A DNA stretch of 64,000 bases from B18-G4 sp003648575 (GCA_029942245.1 JAOZTN010000001.1:13766-77765); one strand, 5' to 3'. Shown: positions 1 through 8,571, counted from the first letter of the stretch. Notes: a model not told the origin generated them from the letters alone. A program made the numbers and translations.

Positions 1-799
1 CAACGGCTTTCAGGCCATCGACTACAGGGTATTCTTTCTCTCCCCGAACAATCAGGGAATCGATGTTGTTGAGACGTGCTTTGAAAGTTGGGTTTACGGG
101 TGTGAGCTTGACCAGGAAGATGTCCGGATCAAAATATTGTTTTAAGGTATGCGGATCCAGGATATTGTCTTTGCCAAGAGCAAAGTTGAGTGTGATCTTT
201 TTGCCACCCTCAGAATAAAAGCGCTCGCCATAAGCAGCCATCTTCCCAAAACTCCACTTGGTAACCGGCATAAGCATATTGCGCTGTTCCACATCAGTGC
301 TATGCACCGAAAACTGCAGCTGGAAGGACTGATCATAAAGACCTTTCTTGATCCTCAGCAATTCTTCGAAAAAGTTATCTGTACCATGTGGTGCTATGGA
401 TGAGAGGGAAGCAACGAAATTATCGATGGGATATTTGCCTGGGAACTGCTCCAGCACTTCCAATACAGCCGGATTGAAAGAGGGTTCGCCCATTCGGGCA
501 AATTGCACCTTGAACTTGTCTGTTTCCGGCACCCCTGAAGGGAAACGGTGATTCACCAGGTAGTCGATCTGGAAGAAGATATCGGCAGCACTTAATTTCC
601 CTTTGTAATCACCTCCTGCGTCACAAAACTTACAATCTACCGGACAACCGAAGAGTGTGGATACGATAATCACCCACTTTTTACTGATGACCATAGGAGG
701 TTGTGTGGATTCAACAAATTCTATGAGTTTGCCATCTCCGTTCTCGGCTACAAATACCGAAGCGATCTCGTGTTCCTGTGTCTTGCTTATTACCCTCAT
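1..799 (-). CDS. Radical SAM protein, RlmN-like (partial, C-terminus off the window)
   Basis: About 266 N-terminal residues are visible; the gene runs off the left edge. The start ATG overlaps the stop of the upstream flavoprotein gene as ATGA (796-799), so translation is probably coupled. Residues 52-59 read CPVDCKFC, the CxxxCxxC motif (C52, C56, C59) that binds the 4Fe-4S cluster of radical SAM enzymes. ARMGEPSFN at 101-109 resembles the GMGEP segment of RlmN/Cfr-type rRNA methyltransferases, which use the same cluster spacing. The family is clear; the substrate is not, because the C-terminal part carrying further catalytic residues is missing. It could be a diverged RlmN paralogue or an uncharacterised radical SAM enzyme. 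Confidence 0.8.
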   Translation of the reverse strand, partial: MRVISKTQEHEIASVFVAENGDGKLIEFVESTQPPMVISKKWVIIVSTLFGCPVDCKFCDAGGDYKGKLSAADIFFQIDYLVNHRFPSGVPETDKFKVQFARMGEPSFNPAVLEVLEQFPGKYPIDNFVASLSSIAPHGTDNFFEELLRIKKGLYDQSFQLQFSVHSTDVEQRNMLMPVTKWSFGKMAAYGERFYSEGGKKITLNFALGKDNILDPHTLKQYFDPDIFLVKLTPVNPTFKARLNNIDSLIVRGEKEYPVVDGLKAV

Positions 800-1590
800 T
801 CTGCTTTTATCCTGTCCGTGATGGCCATGGCTGCCCGTAGCCCGTCGCCGGTAGCGACAGTTGTTTGCCTGAGCATTCCGTTCTTTACATCTCCTATAAC
901 ATATAAAAGGCCGTCCTGTTTAAGCTGTTCCAGCTTATTTTTCAGTTCCTCTGAAAGACAATCCAGGTCTGCTTCCCGGCCGGTGGCAAAAATAGTATAA
1001 TCGAATGAACCGACAGGCATAGAATTCTCGTGATACGATATATTCTTCTGTTTTTCAGCAATTTTCAGCAGGGAAGGCACACATTTTATCCTATCACCGC
1101 GATTAAAAATATGTACCTCATTATGTTCACACAGGCTCATGGCATAATCGAAAGCAGCATCGCCTGCACCCACAATACTGATCTTTTTATTCTTTGCACC
1201 CAATAATGGAAATACCTCTGTAAATTCGTTGTCGCAAGTAGATTTTCGGGGTCTGGTACCACTTGCAATTACCAGGATATCACAACTGATCTTTTCGTCA
1301 TTCGTTTCCAGAATAAATATCCCGTTAATAAACTTCGCATTTCGTATTTCGCTTTTCTGGTATCTGACTTCAAACCTCTCGAGATGCGCCTTCAGCTTCT
1401 CAGCAAAAACGCTCCCTGATATCCCTTCCGGATAGCCCGGATAATTATCCATCCGCCAGGCATTTTTTACCAGGCCTCCAATCGTTTCTTTTTCAATTAA
1501 CAATGGATCGACCCCATACCTTTTTAGCTGTACGGCACAGGCCACCCCTGCGGGTCCTCCACCAATGATGATCACTTTTTTTTCAGGCAT
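796..1590 (-). CDS. Thioredoxin-reductase-like FAD/NAD(P)-dependent oxidoreductase lacking the CxxC
   Basis: The 264-residue protein opens with a flavin-binding Rossmann motif (IIGGGPAG, about residues 8-15). It has a second nucleotide-binding motif (VGAGDAAFDYA) in the middle and the FAD-contacting IGDVKNG...QTTVATGDG near the end, the arrangement of thioredoxin reductases. The family is normally about 310 residues with a redox-active CxxC between the two nucleotide sites; here the chain is shorter and has no CxxC, so it probably does not reduce thioredoxin. A ferredoxin/flavodoxin-NADP reductase-like role or another electron donor role is possible; supplying electrons to the coupled radical SAM enzyme downstream is a guess from context. 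Its start overlaps the isochorismatase stop by 8 bp. Confidence 0.85.
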   Translation of the reverse strand: MPEKKVIIIGGGPAGVACAVQLKRYGVDPLLIEKETIGGLVKNAWRMDNYPGYPEGISGSVFAEKLKAHLERFEVRYQKSEIRNAKFINGIFILETNDEKISCDILVIASGTRPRKSTCDNEFTEVFPLLGAKNKKISIVGAGDAAFDYAMSLCEHNEVHIFNRGDRIKCVPSLLKIAEKQKNISYHENSMPVGSFDYTIFATGREADLDCLSEELKNKLEQLKQDGLLYVIGDVKNGMLRQTTVATGDGLRAAMAITDRIKAE

Positions 1591-2239
1591 TTTTCAGCAG
1601 ATCAATAAGCGCCTGTGATTTCATGGGGCGGGTAAACATATAAGCAATGTTGAGGAAAGTGGCCAGATGGAATTCATAATTGTATGCGGCCGTGGCATCG
1701 ACAGGTATCACCACTTCAAATCCTTTGATAAAGGCCGATCGGGCAGTGCTCTCTACGCAGAGGTTGGTCATTACGCCTGTAATGATCAGCTGACGGATAC
1801 CGGCATCCTTTAGCTTTTGTTCCAGATCAGTCTCATAAAAGCAGTCGAACTGGCTCTTTTTCAAGAGCTCACCGCCCATGGAAGCGATCTTTTCAATTAT
1901 CTCGCTTCTCGGATCATTTTCTTTGATGAGTTCATGCCATCGAACACCCATCATCCCTGCATCCTCTTTCGTGTTCACGTGACGGGATAAAATGACAGGG
2001 ATCTCTTTTCCCAGGCAGGATTTCATGATCTTTAAAATGTTGGGGACTACTTCCGGACCGGAGGGTACAAAGGCATGTTCGTCGGGATGCAGAAAATATT
2101 TTTGCATGTCGACCACCAGCAGGGCTATATGCCCATGGTCGGGTTTAAACATTCTCATCCCTGAATAATACTTTACCTCCTCAATCATCTCATTGGATTC
2201 CTGTTCGATGTTTTCAGCCGTAAAGTACTTTTCTTTCAT
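1583..2239 (-). CDS. Isochorismatase-family cysteine hydrolase
   Basis: The 218-residue protein is an isochorismatase/nicotinamidase-fold hydrolase with the expected catalytic triad. The Asp is D44 in VVDMQKYF, the Lys K127 or K128 in LLKKSQF, and the Cys C161 in TGVMTNLCVESTARSA. The frame is open a further 42 codons upstream, but ATG 2239 (MKEKYFTAEN) is preferred: the extra residues do not look like protein, a purine-rich AGAGAGG precedes the ATG, and a TACATTTG promoter box lies 26 bp upstream. Substrate is unknown; family members hydrolyse isochorismate, nicotinamide, N-carbamoylsarcosine and similar amides. It is the first gene of a three-gene operon with the flavoprotein and radical SAM genes. 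Confidence 0.88.
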   Translation of the reverse strand: MKEKYFTAENIEQESNEMIEEVKYYSGMRMFKPDHGHIALLVVDMQKYFLHPDEHAFVPSGPEVVPNILKIMKSCLGKEIPVILSRHVNTKEDAGMMGVRWHELIKENDPRSEIIEKIASMGGELLKKSQFDCFYETDLEQKLKDAGIRQLIITGVMTNLCVESTARSAFIKGFEVVIPVDATAAYNYEFHLATFLNIAYMFTRPMKSQALIDLLKNA

Positions 2240-2264
2240 CGTATTAGCCTCTCTTGCGTAGATA

Positions 2265-2272
2265 CAAATGTA
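2265..2272 (-). promoter_or_regulatory. -7 promoter box upstream of the isochorismatase operon
   Basis: On the minus strand the sequence reads TACATTTG, an exact match to the Bacteroidota -7 consensus TAnnTTTG, 26 bp before the ATG at 2239. No convincing TTG/TTTG -33 box is seen at 19-21 bp, so the call rests on one element. Its position also supports the shorter start. Confidence 0.45.
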
Positions 2273-2390
2273 AGGTAAAAAAATCTTAATAGTTAAGAAT
2301 CTCAAATATTGAATTATTGATGTCCGGGAAAAGTTCTTGTGATTTTCTGATATTCTTGTAGACACTCACTGCAGAAACAATTAAATTATC

Positions 2391-2470
2391 CCTCGTGGCT
2401 TCCGCGAGCGCCATAGCTACTCAGCGGAGGCGCGGCGCTCAATAATTTGATTTCAGTGATGCGCCGCGCC
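2391..2470. repeat. Intergenic palindromic repeat cluster upstream of rpsL
   Basis: The region 2240-2843 between divergent operons carries no convincing gene. At 2391-2408 lies CCTCGTGGCTTCCGCGAG, preceded by an AATTAAATTAT stretch; it is a one-base-deleted relative of the palindrome at 55838-55857. Next comes a 7-bp inverted repeat GAGCGCC (2406-2412) / GGCGCTC (2434-2440). An alternative exact 10-bp inverted repeat pairs GGCGCGGCGC (2429-2438) with GCGCCGCGCC (2461-2470). The stretch CCATAGCTACTCAGCGGAGG inside it resembles the palindrome at 36082-36104. It looks like nested REP-like elements. Confidence 0.6.
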
Positions 2471-2612
2471 CTTCTTATGTTAAAAAGCAAACATTGTCTT
2501 CTCGAAGGAGCTATGCGACTGAGAGATCTCCTTAGTTTGTTTAGCTACGATAGATTATATCGAACACTTGTGATATTGAATATCGTATATCAGATTTTTT
2601 TTGATAAATGTC

Positions 2613-2642
2613 TTGTATTTAAAAAAAGTATTTTTACCTTTG
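2613..2642 (+). promoter_or_regulatory. Promoter of the ribosomal superoperon
   Basis: TTG at 2613-2615 is followed after 19 bp by TACCTTTG at 2635-2642, a full match to the Bacteroidota TTTG-N19-TAnnTTTG promoter pattern for the primary sigma factor. It lies 200 bp upstream of rpsL, leaving a leader of roughly 195 nt. This is the only strong promoter match seen before the 18-kb gene run. Confidence 0.7.
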
Positions 2643-2706
2643 CAGCCGCTTTGGATGATACGTCTGAAAGAGCTGAAAATCCTAAGGATACCTGACAATT
2701 TAAGAC

Positions 2707-2764
2707 AGATATAGGTTCCATCCCAAGAACACGGGACAAGTCTTCAAAGACCTACCCTATATCT
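2707..2764 (+). promoter_or_regulatory. Structured 5' leader element of the rpsL operon (candidate)
   Basis: AGATATAGG at 2707-2715 and CCTATATCT at 2756-2764 form a perfect 9-bp inverted repeat enclosing about 40 nt, in the untranslated leader between promoter and rpsL. Ribosomal operons are commonly regulated by leader structures that bind a ribosomal protein, so this is a plausible autoregulatory site. No known leader motif was recognised. Confidence 0.35.
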
Positions 2765-2843
2765 CCTTCCCGCAGATTTTCGAAAAACAAGAATGTTAAA
2801 CATCTCTATTTGAGGGGATTAAAAACAACTAATAAGTCTTAAT

Positions 2844-3218
2844 ATGCCAACAATACAGCAATTAGTTCGCAAGGGACGCAAGAAATTAACTGACAAAAGC
2901 AAATCACCTGCACTGGATTCATGTCCACAACGCAGGGGTGTTTGCGTAAGGGTTTATACTACGACCCCAAAGAAACCTAACTCAGCCATGCGTAAGGTGG
3001 CCAGGGTAAGGTTAACAAATGGAAAAGAAGTGAATGCCTACATTCCGGGCGAAGGCCACAACCTGCAGGAACACTCCATCGTGATGATCCGTGGTGGCAG
3101 GGTGAAAGACCTTCCCGGTGTTCGTTACCACATCATCAGGGGTGCACTCGATACCTCAGGTGTTGAAGGCAGGACACAACGGAGATCAAAGTATGGCACC
3201 AAGAGACCTAAGAAATAA
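2844..3218 (+). CDS. rpsL: 30S ribosomal protein S12
   Basis: S12 sits at the decoding centre of the small subunit and monitors codon-anticodon pairing. The 124-residue length and the conserved PKKPNSA (residues 42-48) and GGRVKDLPGVRYH segments identify it. The lysines at the positions where streptomycin-resistance substitutions occur (PKK and RVKDLP) are both wild-type, so this allele is of the sensitive type. It is the first gene of the superoperon, 27 bp before rpsG. There is no Shine-Dalgarno-like sequence before the ATG, only an A/T-rich stretch, as usual in this phylum. Confidence 0.98.
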   Translation: MPTIQQLVRKGRKKLTDKSKSPALDSCPQRRGVCVRVYTTTPKKPNSAMRKVARVRLTNGKEVNAYIPGEGHNLQEHSIVMIRGGRVKDLPGVRYHIIRGALDTSGVEGRTQRRSKYGTKRPKK

Positions 3219-3245
3219 AACATACAATTATAATATAATACAACG

Positions 3246-3713
3246 ATGAGGAAATCAAAACCTAAGAAACGGACTATTCTTCCTGATCCCAAATACGGCG
3301 ACACTCTGGTTACCAAATTTGTGAACAACATGATGTACAGCGGAAAGAAGAATATCGCATACGAGATCTTCTATGAAGCCATGGACATCGTTGCAGAAAA
3401 AACCAAGGAAGATCCTGTAGAGGTTTGGAAAAAAGGACTGGCCAACGTAACACCTGCTGTGGAAGTAAGAAGCCGCAGGATAGGTGGTGCTACCTTCCAG
3501 ATTCCTTCAGAGATCAGGCCGGGCAGGAAAATGTCGATTGGTATGAAAAACCTGATCAACTTCTCCCGCAAGCGCCACGAAAAGACCATGGGCGAAAAGC
3601 TCGCAGGTGAGATCCTGGCCGCATATAAGGATGAAGGTTCAGCTTTCAAGAAAAAAGAAGATACACACCGTATGGCAGAAGCTAACAAAGCTTTCAGTCA
3701 TTTCAGGTTCTAG
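3246..3713 (+). CDS. rpsG: 30S ribosomal protein S7
   Basis: S7 nucleates assembly of the 30S head and lines the E-site exit channel. The 155-residue protein starts MRKSKPKKR and contains the family segments PDPKYGD, TKFVNNMMYSGKK and EVRSRRIGGATFQIP, followed by the basic KRHEKTMGEKLA region. It follows rpsL by 27 bp and precedes fusA by 15 bp, the standard str-operon order. The length is typical of bacterial S7 and nothing is missing. Confidence 0.98.
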   Translation: MRKSKPKKRTILPDPKYGDTLVTKFVNNMMYSGKKNIAYEIFYEAMDIVAEKTKEDPVEVWKKGLANVTPAVEVRSRRIGGATFQIPSEIRPGRKMSIGMKNLINFSRKRHEKTMGEKLAGEILAAYKDEGSAFKKKEDTHRMAEANKAFSHFRF

Positions 3714-3728
3714 TACAGAAAACAAGGG

Positions 3729-5834
3729 ATGCCGGAAAATTTAACATACACGCGTAACATTGGCATTATGGCTCACATCGATGCGGGTAAAACCACAACG
3801 ACGGAGCGTGTATTGTATTATACCGGTATCAATTACAAGGTTGGCGAAGTACATGAAGGTACTGCAACCATGGACTGGATGGCCCAGGAACAGGAAAGGG
3901 GCATCACCATTACCTCTGCTGCCACCACGGTATACTGGACCACCGATGCTCAGAAGTATCGTATTAATATTATTGATACTCCGGGGCATGTCGATTTTAC
4001 CGTAGAGGTTGAGCGTTCACTGCGCGTACTCGATGGCGCTGTTGCACTCTTTTGTGCTGTAGGCGGTGTTGAGCCACAATCGGAGACCGTTTGGCGCCAG
4101 GCCGACAAATATGATGTGCCACGCATCAGCTTCGTAAACAAGATGGACCGCTCCGGTGCTGATTTTTACAAGGTAGTCGGACAGATCAAGGAGAAACTCG
4201 GAGCTAAGCCCGTTATCATGCAGATTCCCATCGGGGAAGAAGACGGATTCAGCGGGATTGTCGACCTGATCGAAAATAAAGCTTATAGCTGGGATGAAGA
4301 AAACTTTGGTGTGAAATACCAGGAGATAGATATCCCGGAAGAATTGAAAGAGACCGTTGATAAATACCGTACCAGGATCATAGAAGGAGCTGCTGAAGAC
4401 AATGAAGCCCTTCTGGATAAATTCCTCGAATCACCGGAGAGCATTACTAAGGAAGAGCTTATCGAATCTGTAAGAAAAGCAACGCTCGAACTTAAGATCA
4501 CCCCGGTATTCTGCGGATCTTCATTCAAGAACAAAGGCGTACAGAAGCTTATCGACGCCGTTTCATATTACCTCCCCTCCCCGCTCGACCTTCCACCAGT
4601 GGTAGGAGAAAATCCTTTTACCCAGAAGAACGAAGAAAGAGCCCCATCAGTAGAAGAACCATTCTCAGCCCTTGCATTTAAGATCGCCACAGACCCATTT
4701 GTTGGCCGTATCGCATATTTCAGGGTATACTCAGGAGAACTGAAATCAGGTTCAGTGGTACTCAACGTGAATACCAACAAGAAAGAAAGGATCGCGCGCA
4801 TACTTCAGATGCATGCAAACAAGCGTAATCCCATAGAAAATATTTATGCAGGGGAAATTGGAGTTGCTGTCGGGTTTAAAGATATCCGCACAGGAGATTC
4901 ACTGACCGACATCAAGCATCCCATCCTGCTCGAAAACATTCAATTCCCGGAACCTGTTATCAGCATGGCTGTCGAGCCTAAACTTCAGGACGACGTTGAC
5001 AAGCTGAGTGCAGGACTCAGGAAACTCTCAGAAGAGGACCCAACCTTCACCATCAGGATTGATGATGAAACCGGGCAGACCATTATTAATGGTATGGGAG
5101 AACTTCACCTGGAAGTACTTACCGACAGGCTGAAGAGAGAGTTTAACATTGACTGCAACAGGGGAAAACCTCAGGTTGCATACAAAGAATCTGTCAGCAA
5201 TACTGTTGTTCATCGCGAGATCTACAAAAAACAAACAGGTGGGAGAGGCAGATTTGCCGACATCACTGTTGAGATCGGCCCTGCCGAGGACGGATTCCGC
5301 GGACTTCAGTTTATTGATGGTATCACAGGTGGCGCCATCCCACGTGAATTTATCCACGCAGTAGAAAAAGGATTTAAATCAGCCATGATGAATGGAGTGA
5401 TGGCAGGTTTCCAACTGGAAAACCTCAGGGTAAGGCTGATCGATGGTGGAACCCATTCTGTTGATTCAGATGCTATGTCGTTTGAAGCAGCTGCCGGGAT
5501 GGCCTTCAGGGAAGCATGCAAAAAGGCAGGTCCTATTTTGCTCGAACCCATTATGCAGCTTGTAGTTACTACTCCCGACGAATATGTTGGCGAGGTGAGC
5601 AGCGACCTGAACAAGAGGAGAGGCCAGATGGAAGGAATAGCAACTATAAACCGTCTGCAGGAGATCAGGGCAAAGGCACCCCTGGCGGAGATGTTTGGTT
5701 ATGTGACAACATTGCGTACACTCACATCAGGCCGCGGGAATGCAAACCTCGAGTTTTCGCATTATGCCGAGCTTCCAAAAGATATCCTGGAAGATGTATT
5801 ATATAAGGTTAAAGGATACGTAGTAAATTATTAA
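3729..5834 (+). CDS. fusA: Elongation factor G
   Basis: EF-G is the GTPase that drives ribosomal translocation and, with RRF, ribosome recycling. The 701-residue protein has the complete G domain: AHIDAGKTT (G1, about residues 15-23), ERGITITSAATT (switch region), DTPGHVDF (G3) and NKMD (G4). Domains II-V follow, including GMGELHLEV and the RGRFADI segment of domain IV. Length and motifs fit a canonical decoding-type EF-G. In many bacteria tuf follows fusA; here rpsJ follows directly after 23 bp, so tuf must lie elsewhere. Confidence 0.98.
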   Translation: MPENLTYTRNIGIMAHIDAGKTTTTERVLYYTGINYKVGEVHEGTATMDWMAQEQERGITITSAATTVYWTTDAQKYRINIIDTPGHVDFTVEVERSLRVLDGAVALFCAVGGVEPQSETVWRQADKYDVPRISFVNKMDRSGADFYKVVGQIKEKLGAKPVIMQIPIGEEDGFSGIVDLIENKAYSWDEENFGVKYQEIDIPEELKETVDKYRTRIIEGAAEDNEALLDKFLESPESITKEELIESVRKATLELKITPVFCGSSFKNKGVQKLIDAVSYYLPSPLDLPPVVGENPFTQKNEERAPSVEEPFSALAFKIATDPFVGRIAYFRVYSGELKSGSVVLNVNTNKKERIARILQMHANKRNPIENIYAGEIGVAVGFKDIRTGDSLTDIKHPILLENIQFPEPVISMAVEPKLQDDVDKLSAGLRKLSEEDPTFTIRIDDETGQTIINGMGELHLEVLTDRLKREFNIDCNRGKPQVAYKESVSNTVVHREIYKKQTGGRGRFADITVEIGPAEDGFRGLQFIDGITGGAIPREFIHAVEKGFKSAMMNGVMAGFQLENLRVRLIDGGTHSVDSDAMSFEAAAGMAFREACKKAGPILLEPIMQLVVTTPDEYVGEVSSDLNKRRGQMEGIATINRLQEIRAKAPLAEMFGYVTTLRTLTSGRGNANLEFSHYAELPKDILEDVLYKVKGYVVNY

Positions 5835-5857
5835 TAAGGTCTTAAAACTAGAAAAAC

Positions 5858-6163
5858 GTGAGTCAGAGGATCAGAATTAAGTTAAAATCATACGACTACA
5901 ATTTGGTTGACAAATCGGCCGAAAAGATCGTAAAAACTGTTAAATCCACTGGAGCTGTGGTAAGCGGTCCTATTCCGTTGCCAACCAACAAACAGATCTT
6001 TACTGTGAACAAGTCCACTTTTGTGAACAAGAAAGCAAGAGAGCAATTCCAGCTCTGTTCATATAAAAGACTGCTGGACATTTACAGCACCACAAGTAAA
6101 ACGATTGACGCCTTAATGAAGCTGGAACTTCCCAGTGGTGTTGAGGTAGAGATTAAAGTGTGA
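5858..6163 (+). CDS. rpsJ: 30S ribosomal protein S10
   Basis: S10 is a head protein of the small subunit and in many bacteria also a NusG/NusB antitermination partner. The 101-residue protein starts at GTG (5858) with SQRIRIKLKSYDYNLVD, matching the conserved S10 N-terminus, so the non-ATG start is well supported; no in-frame ATG lies at an equivalent place. The conserved GPIPLPT segment is present. It bridges the str and S10 operons, 23 bp after fusA and 22 bp before rplC. Confidence 0.97.
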   Translation: MSQRIRIKLKSYDYNLVDKSAEKIVKTVKSTGAVVSGPIPLPTNKQIFTVNKSTFVNKKAREQFQLCSYKRLLDIYSTTSKTIDALMKLELPSGVEVEIKV

Positions 6164-6185
6164 TAAAGTTTTAAAGTATAGAATA

Positions 6186-6815
6186 ATGTCAGGAATAATT
6201 GGTAAAAAAATCGGGATGACCAGCGTCTTTAACGACGCTGGAAAAAACATACCCTGCACCGTAATCGAGGCAGGCCCGTGTGTTGTTACCCAGGTGAAAA
6301 CAAAAGAAACGGATGGCTATGACGCGATCCAGCTCGCCTATGACGAAAAGAAAGATAAGCACACTACCGGTGCCCTCAAGGGACACTTTGCGAAAGCCGG
6401 TGTGAGCCCCAGGAAGATCGTCAGGGAATTCACCAGGTTTGAAACAGGTCACCAAAAGAAATATGGCGATGTGCTTACAGTCGATATCTTCGAAGAAGGA
6501 GAGTTTATCGATGTAGTCGGCTACTCAAAGGGAAAAGGTTTCCAGGGCGTTGTGAAACGTTACAATTTTAAAGGTGTGAACGATGCTACCCACGGCCAGC
6601 ACAACAGGCTGCGTGCCCCGGGTTCTATCGGAGCTTCTTCTTATCCTTCCAGGGTATTTAAAGGCATGCGTATGGCAGGCCGTACCGGTGGACAGAGGAC
6701 GAAACTCATAAACCTGCAGGTTGTAAAGATCGTGCCCGAGAAAAACCTGATCTTAGTTAAAGGTGCCGTGCCAGGCCCCAATGGTTCATATGTAATTGTT
6801 GAAAGATGGAGTTAG
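6186..6815 (+). CDS. rplC: 50S ribosomal protein L3
   Basis: L3 is an early assembly protein whose long internal loop reaches towards the peptidyl transferase centre. The 209-residue chain starts SGIIGKKIGMTSVF and contains the signature KGKGFQGVVKR and the loop THGQHNRLRAPGSIG, followed by MAGRTGGQR. The loop Gln that is N5-methylated in E. coli lies in this conserved GQ... region. Its last 10 bp overlap the start of rplD, implying coupled translation. Confidence 0.98.
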   Translation: MSGIIGKKIGMTSVFNDAGKNIPCTVIEAGPCVVTQVKTKETDGYDAIQLAYDEKKDKHTTGALKGHFAKAGVSPRKIVREFTRFETGHQKKYGDVLTVDIFEEGEFIDVVGYSKGKGFQGVVKRYNFKGVNDATHGQHNRLRAPGSIGASSYPSRVFKGMRMAGRTGGQRTKLINLQVVKIVPEKNLILVKGAVPGPNGSYVIVERWS

Positions 6816-7432
6816 AAGTATATAAATCAAACGGACAGAAAAGTACCCGTAAGATCAAGCTGAACAAAGCGATCTTCGAGATTGAGCCTAATGACCATGC
6901 CATCTGGCTGGACACCAGGCAGATCATGGCCAATAGGCGTCAGGGTACCCATAGCAGCAAGGAAAGAAATGCCATTACTGGTAGCCGTCGTAAGCTGAAA
7001 CGCCAGAAAGGTACAGGAACCGCACGTGTTGGGGATATCAAGAACCCTATCTTTCGTGGTGGTGGACGTGCATTCGGCCCTCACCCCAGAGACTACGGTT
7101 TCAAACTGAATAAAAAGGTAAAAAAACTTGCCCGTCGTTCAGCCCTTACTTATAAGGTGAAAGACAAAGAAGTTATGATCGTGGAAGATTTCAACTTTGC
7201 TGATCACAAGACTAAGAATTTTTTAGAACTGCTCAGACATTTCGAACTGACAGATCAGAAAACACTGCTGGTGCTTCCTGAAACAGATGAGAACATTCTG
7301 CTGTCATCAAGGAACATACAGAAAGCCAAAGTGATCAACGCGCACAGCCTGAACACTTACGACATTCTGCATGCCAACAAGCTGTTGATCGCCGAGAGTT
7401 CGATGAAAGAAATTGAAAAGATTTTAGCATAA
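6806..7432 (+). CDS. rplD: 50S ribosomal protein L4
   Basis: L4 lines the polypeptide exit tunnel and in enterobacteria also represses the S10 operon. The 208-residue protein contains the extended loop GTGTARVGDIKNP...GGGRAFGPHPRDYGF, which reaches the tunnel constriction. Translation starts at ATG 6806 inside the last codons of rplC (10-bp overlap). Whether it retains operon autoregulation cannot be judged; no S10-type leader was recognised. Confidence 0.97.
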   Translation: MELEVYKSNGQKSTRKIKLNKAIFEIEPNDHAIWLDTRQIMANRRQGTHSSKERNAITGSRRKLKRQKGTGTARVGDIKNPIFRGGGRAFGPHPRDYGFKLNKKVKKLARRSALTYKVKDKEVMIVEDFNFADHKTKNFLELLRHFELTDQKTLLVLPETDENILLSSRNIQKAKVINAHSLNTYDILHANKLLIAESSMKEIEKILA

Positions 7433-7451
7433 TCATTATATAACTAGAGCA

Positions 7452-7742
7452 ATGGATATCATTATAAAACCGGTGATCACGGAAAAGATGACGCAGATGG
7501 GCGAAAGCCTGAACCGTTACGGTTTTATCGTGAACAGAAAAGCCAACAAACTCCAGATCAAGAAAGCCGTTGAAGACCTTTACGGCGTGGATGTGCTTTC
7601 TGTTAACACGATGACATACAGGGGTAAAACCAAATCAAGGTTTACCAAAACCGGGATCATTTCAGGTAAAACAGCATCCTACAAGAAGGCTATCATTACA
7701 GTAGCCGAAGGTGAAACAATTGATTTTTATAGCAATATTTAG
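7452..7742 (+). CDS. rplW: 50S ribosomal protein L23
   Basis: L23 sits at the tunnel exit and is the docking site for trigger factor and SRP. The 96-residue protein has the short bacterial form, with IIKPVITEKMT at the N-terminus, the YGFIVNRKANKLQIKKAVE core and the VLSVNTMTYRGK strand. It lies 19 bp after rplD and only 4 bp before rplB. Length and motifs are ordinary for the family. Confidence 0.97.
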   Translation: MDIIIKPVITEKMTQMGESLNRYGFIVNRKANKLQIKKAVEDLYGVDVLSVNTMTYRGKTKSRFTKTGIISGKTASYKKAIITVAEGETIDFYSNI

Positions 7743-7746
7743 ATAG

Positions 7747-8571
7747 ATGGCTTTAAAGAAATACAAACCAACGACACCAAGTCAGCGCTTCAAGATCATC
7801 AGCGCATTTGACGACATCACTGCATCCGCTCCGGAGAAGAGCCTTCTGGCTCCTATGAAAAAGAGTGGCGGTAGGAACAGTGAAGGTAAAATGACTGTCC
7901 GCTACAGAGGTGGTGGCCATAAGCAGCGTTACAGGATGATCGATTTCAAACGGGAAAAGGAAAATATCCCTGCAATCGTGAAGACAATCGAATATGATCC
8001 TAACCGTACTGCCAGGATCGCCCTGCTGTATTACAAGGATGGTGAAAAGAAGTACATCATTGCACCTCACGGGCTGGAAGTAGGCCAGGAAGTGCTTTCA
8101 GGTAAAGGCGTCGCCCCTAACATCGGGAACACGATGTACCTGAGTGAAATCCCCTTTGGGACCATCATTCACAACATTGAGCTGAGGCCTGGACAGGGTG
8201 CTAAACTCGCGCGCAGCGCCGGTTCATATGCACAGTTTATGACCCGTGAAGGAAAATTTGCAGTGATCAAGTTGCCTTCAGGTGAAACCAGGATGATTCT
8301 CCAGACATGCCGTGCAACGATTGGAATGGTTTCCAATGTCGATCACCAGCTGGAAAAATCAGGTAAAGCCGGTCGTTCACGTTGGCTCGGACGCCGTCCA
8401 AGAACACGTGGTGTAGCCATGAACCCTGTCGATCACCCAATGGGTGGTGGTGAAGGAAGAGCTTCTGGTGGACACCCGAGGTCAAGGAAAGGATTGCCCG
8501 CGAAAGGTTATAAAACCAGGTCGAAGAAGAAGGCATCCAACAAGTATATCATTGAAAGACGTAAAAAATAA
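7747..8571 (+). CDS. rplB: 50S ribosomal protein L2
   Basis: L2 is needed for subunit association and peptidyl transferase activity. The 274-residue protein has the OB-like and SH3-like core (RYRGGGHKQRYR; GSYAQFMTREGKF) and the highly conserved C-terminal loop AMNPVDHPMGGGEGR. That loop contains the histidine placed near the peptidyl transferase centre. It follows rplW after 4 bp and precedes rpsS by 16 bp. Confidence 0.98.
   Translation: MALKKYKPTTPSQRFKIISAFDDITASAPEKSLLAPMKKSGGRNSEGKMTVRYRGGGHKQRYRMIDFKREKENIPAIVKTIEYDPNRTARIALLYYKDGEKKYIIAPHGLEVGQEVLSGKGVAPNIGNTMYLSEIPFGTIIHNIELRPGQGAKLARSAGSYAQFMTREGKFAVIKLPSGETRMILQTCRATIGMVSNVDHQLEKSGKAGRSRWLGRRPRTRGVAMNPVDHPMGGGEGRASGGHPRSRKGLPAKGYKTRSKKKASNKYIIERRKK

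Noticed and set aside
2240..2365. N-terminal extension of the isochorismatase gene to 2365
   Set aside because: The extra 42 residues do not resemble the family, and a promoter box and purine-rich site fit the ATG at 2239.
2447..2695. 82-codon plus-strand frame between the divergent operons
   Set aside because: It runs through the inverted repeats and the rpsL promoter; the translation has no domain-like character and codon use is unlike neighbours.
5835..5857. Missing tuf gene between fusA and rpsJ as a deletion
   Set aside because: Absence of tuf at this place is common in Bacteroidota, where it lies elsewhere; the junction is clean.
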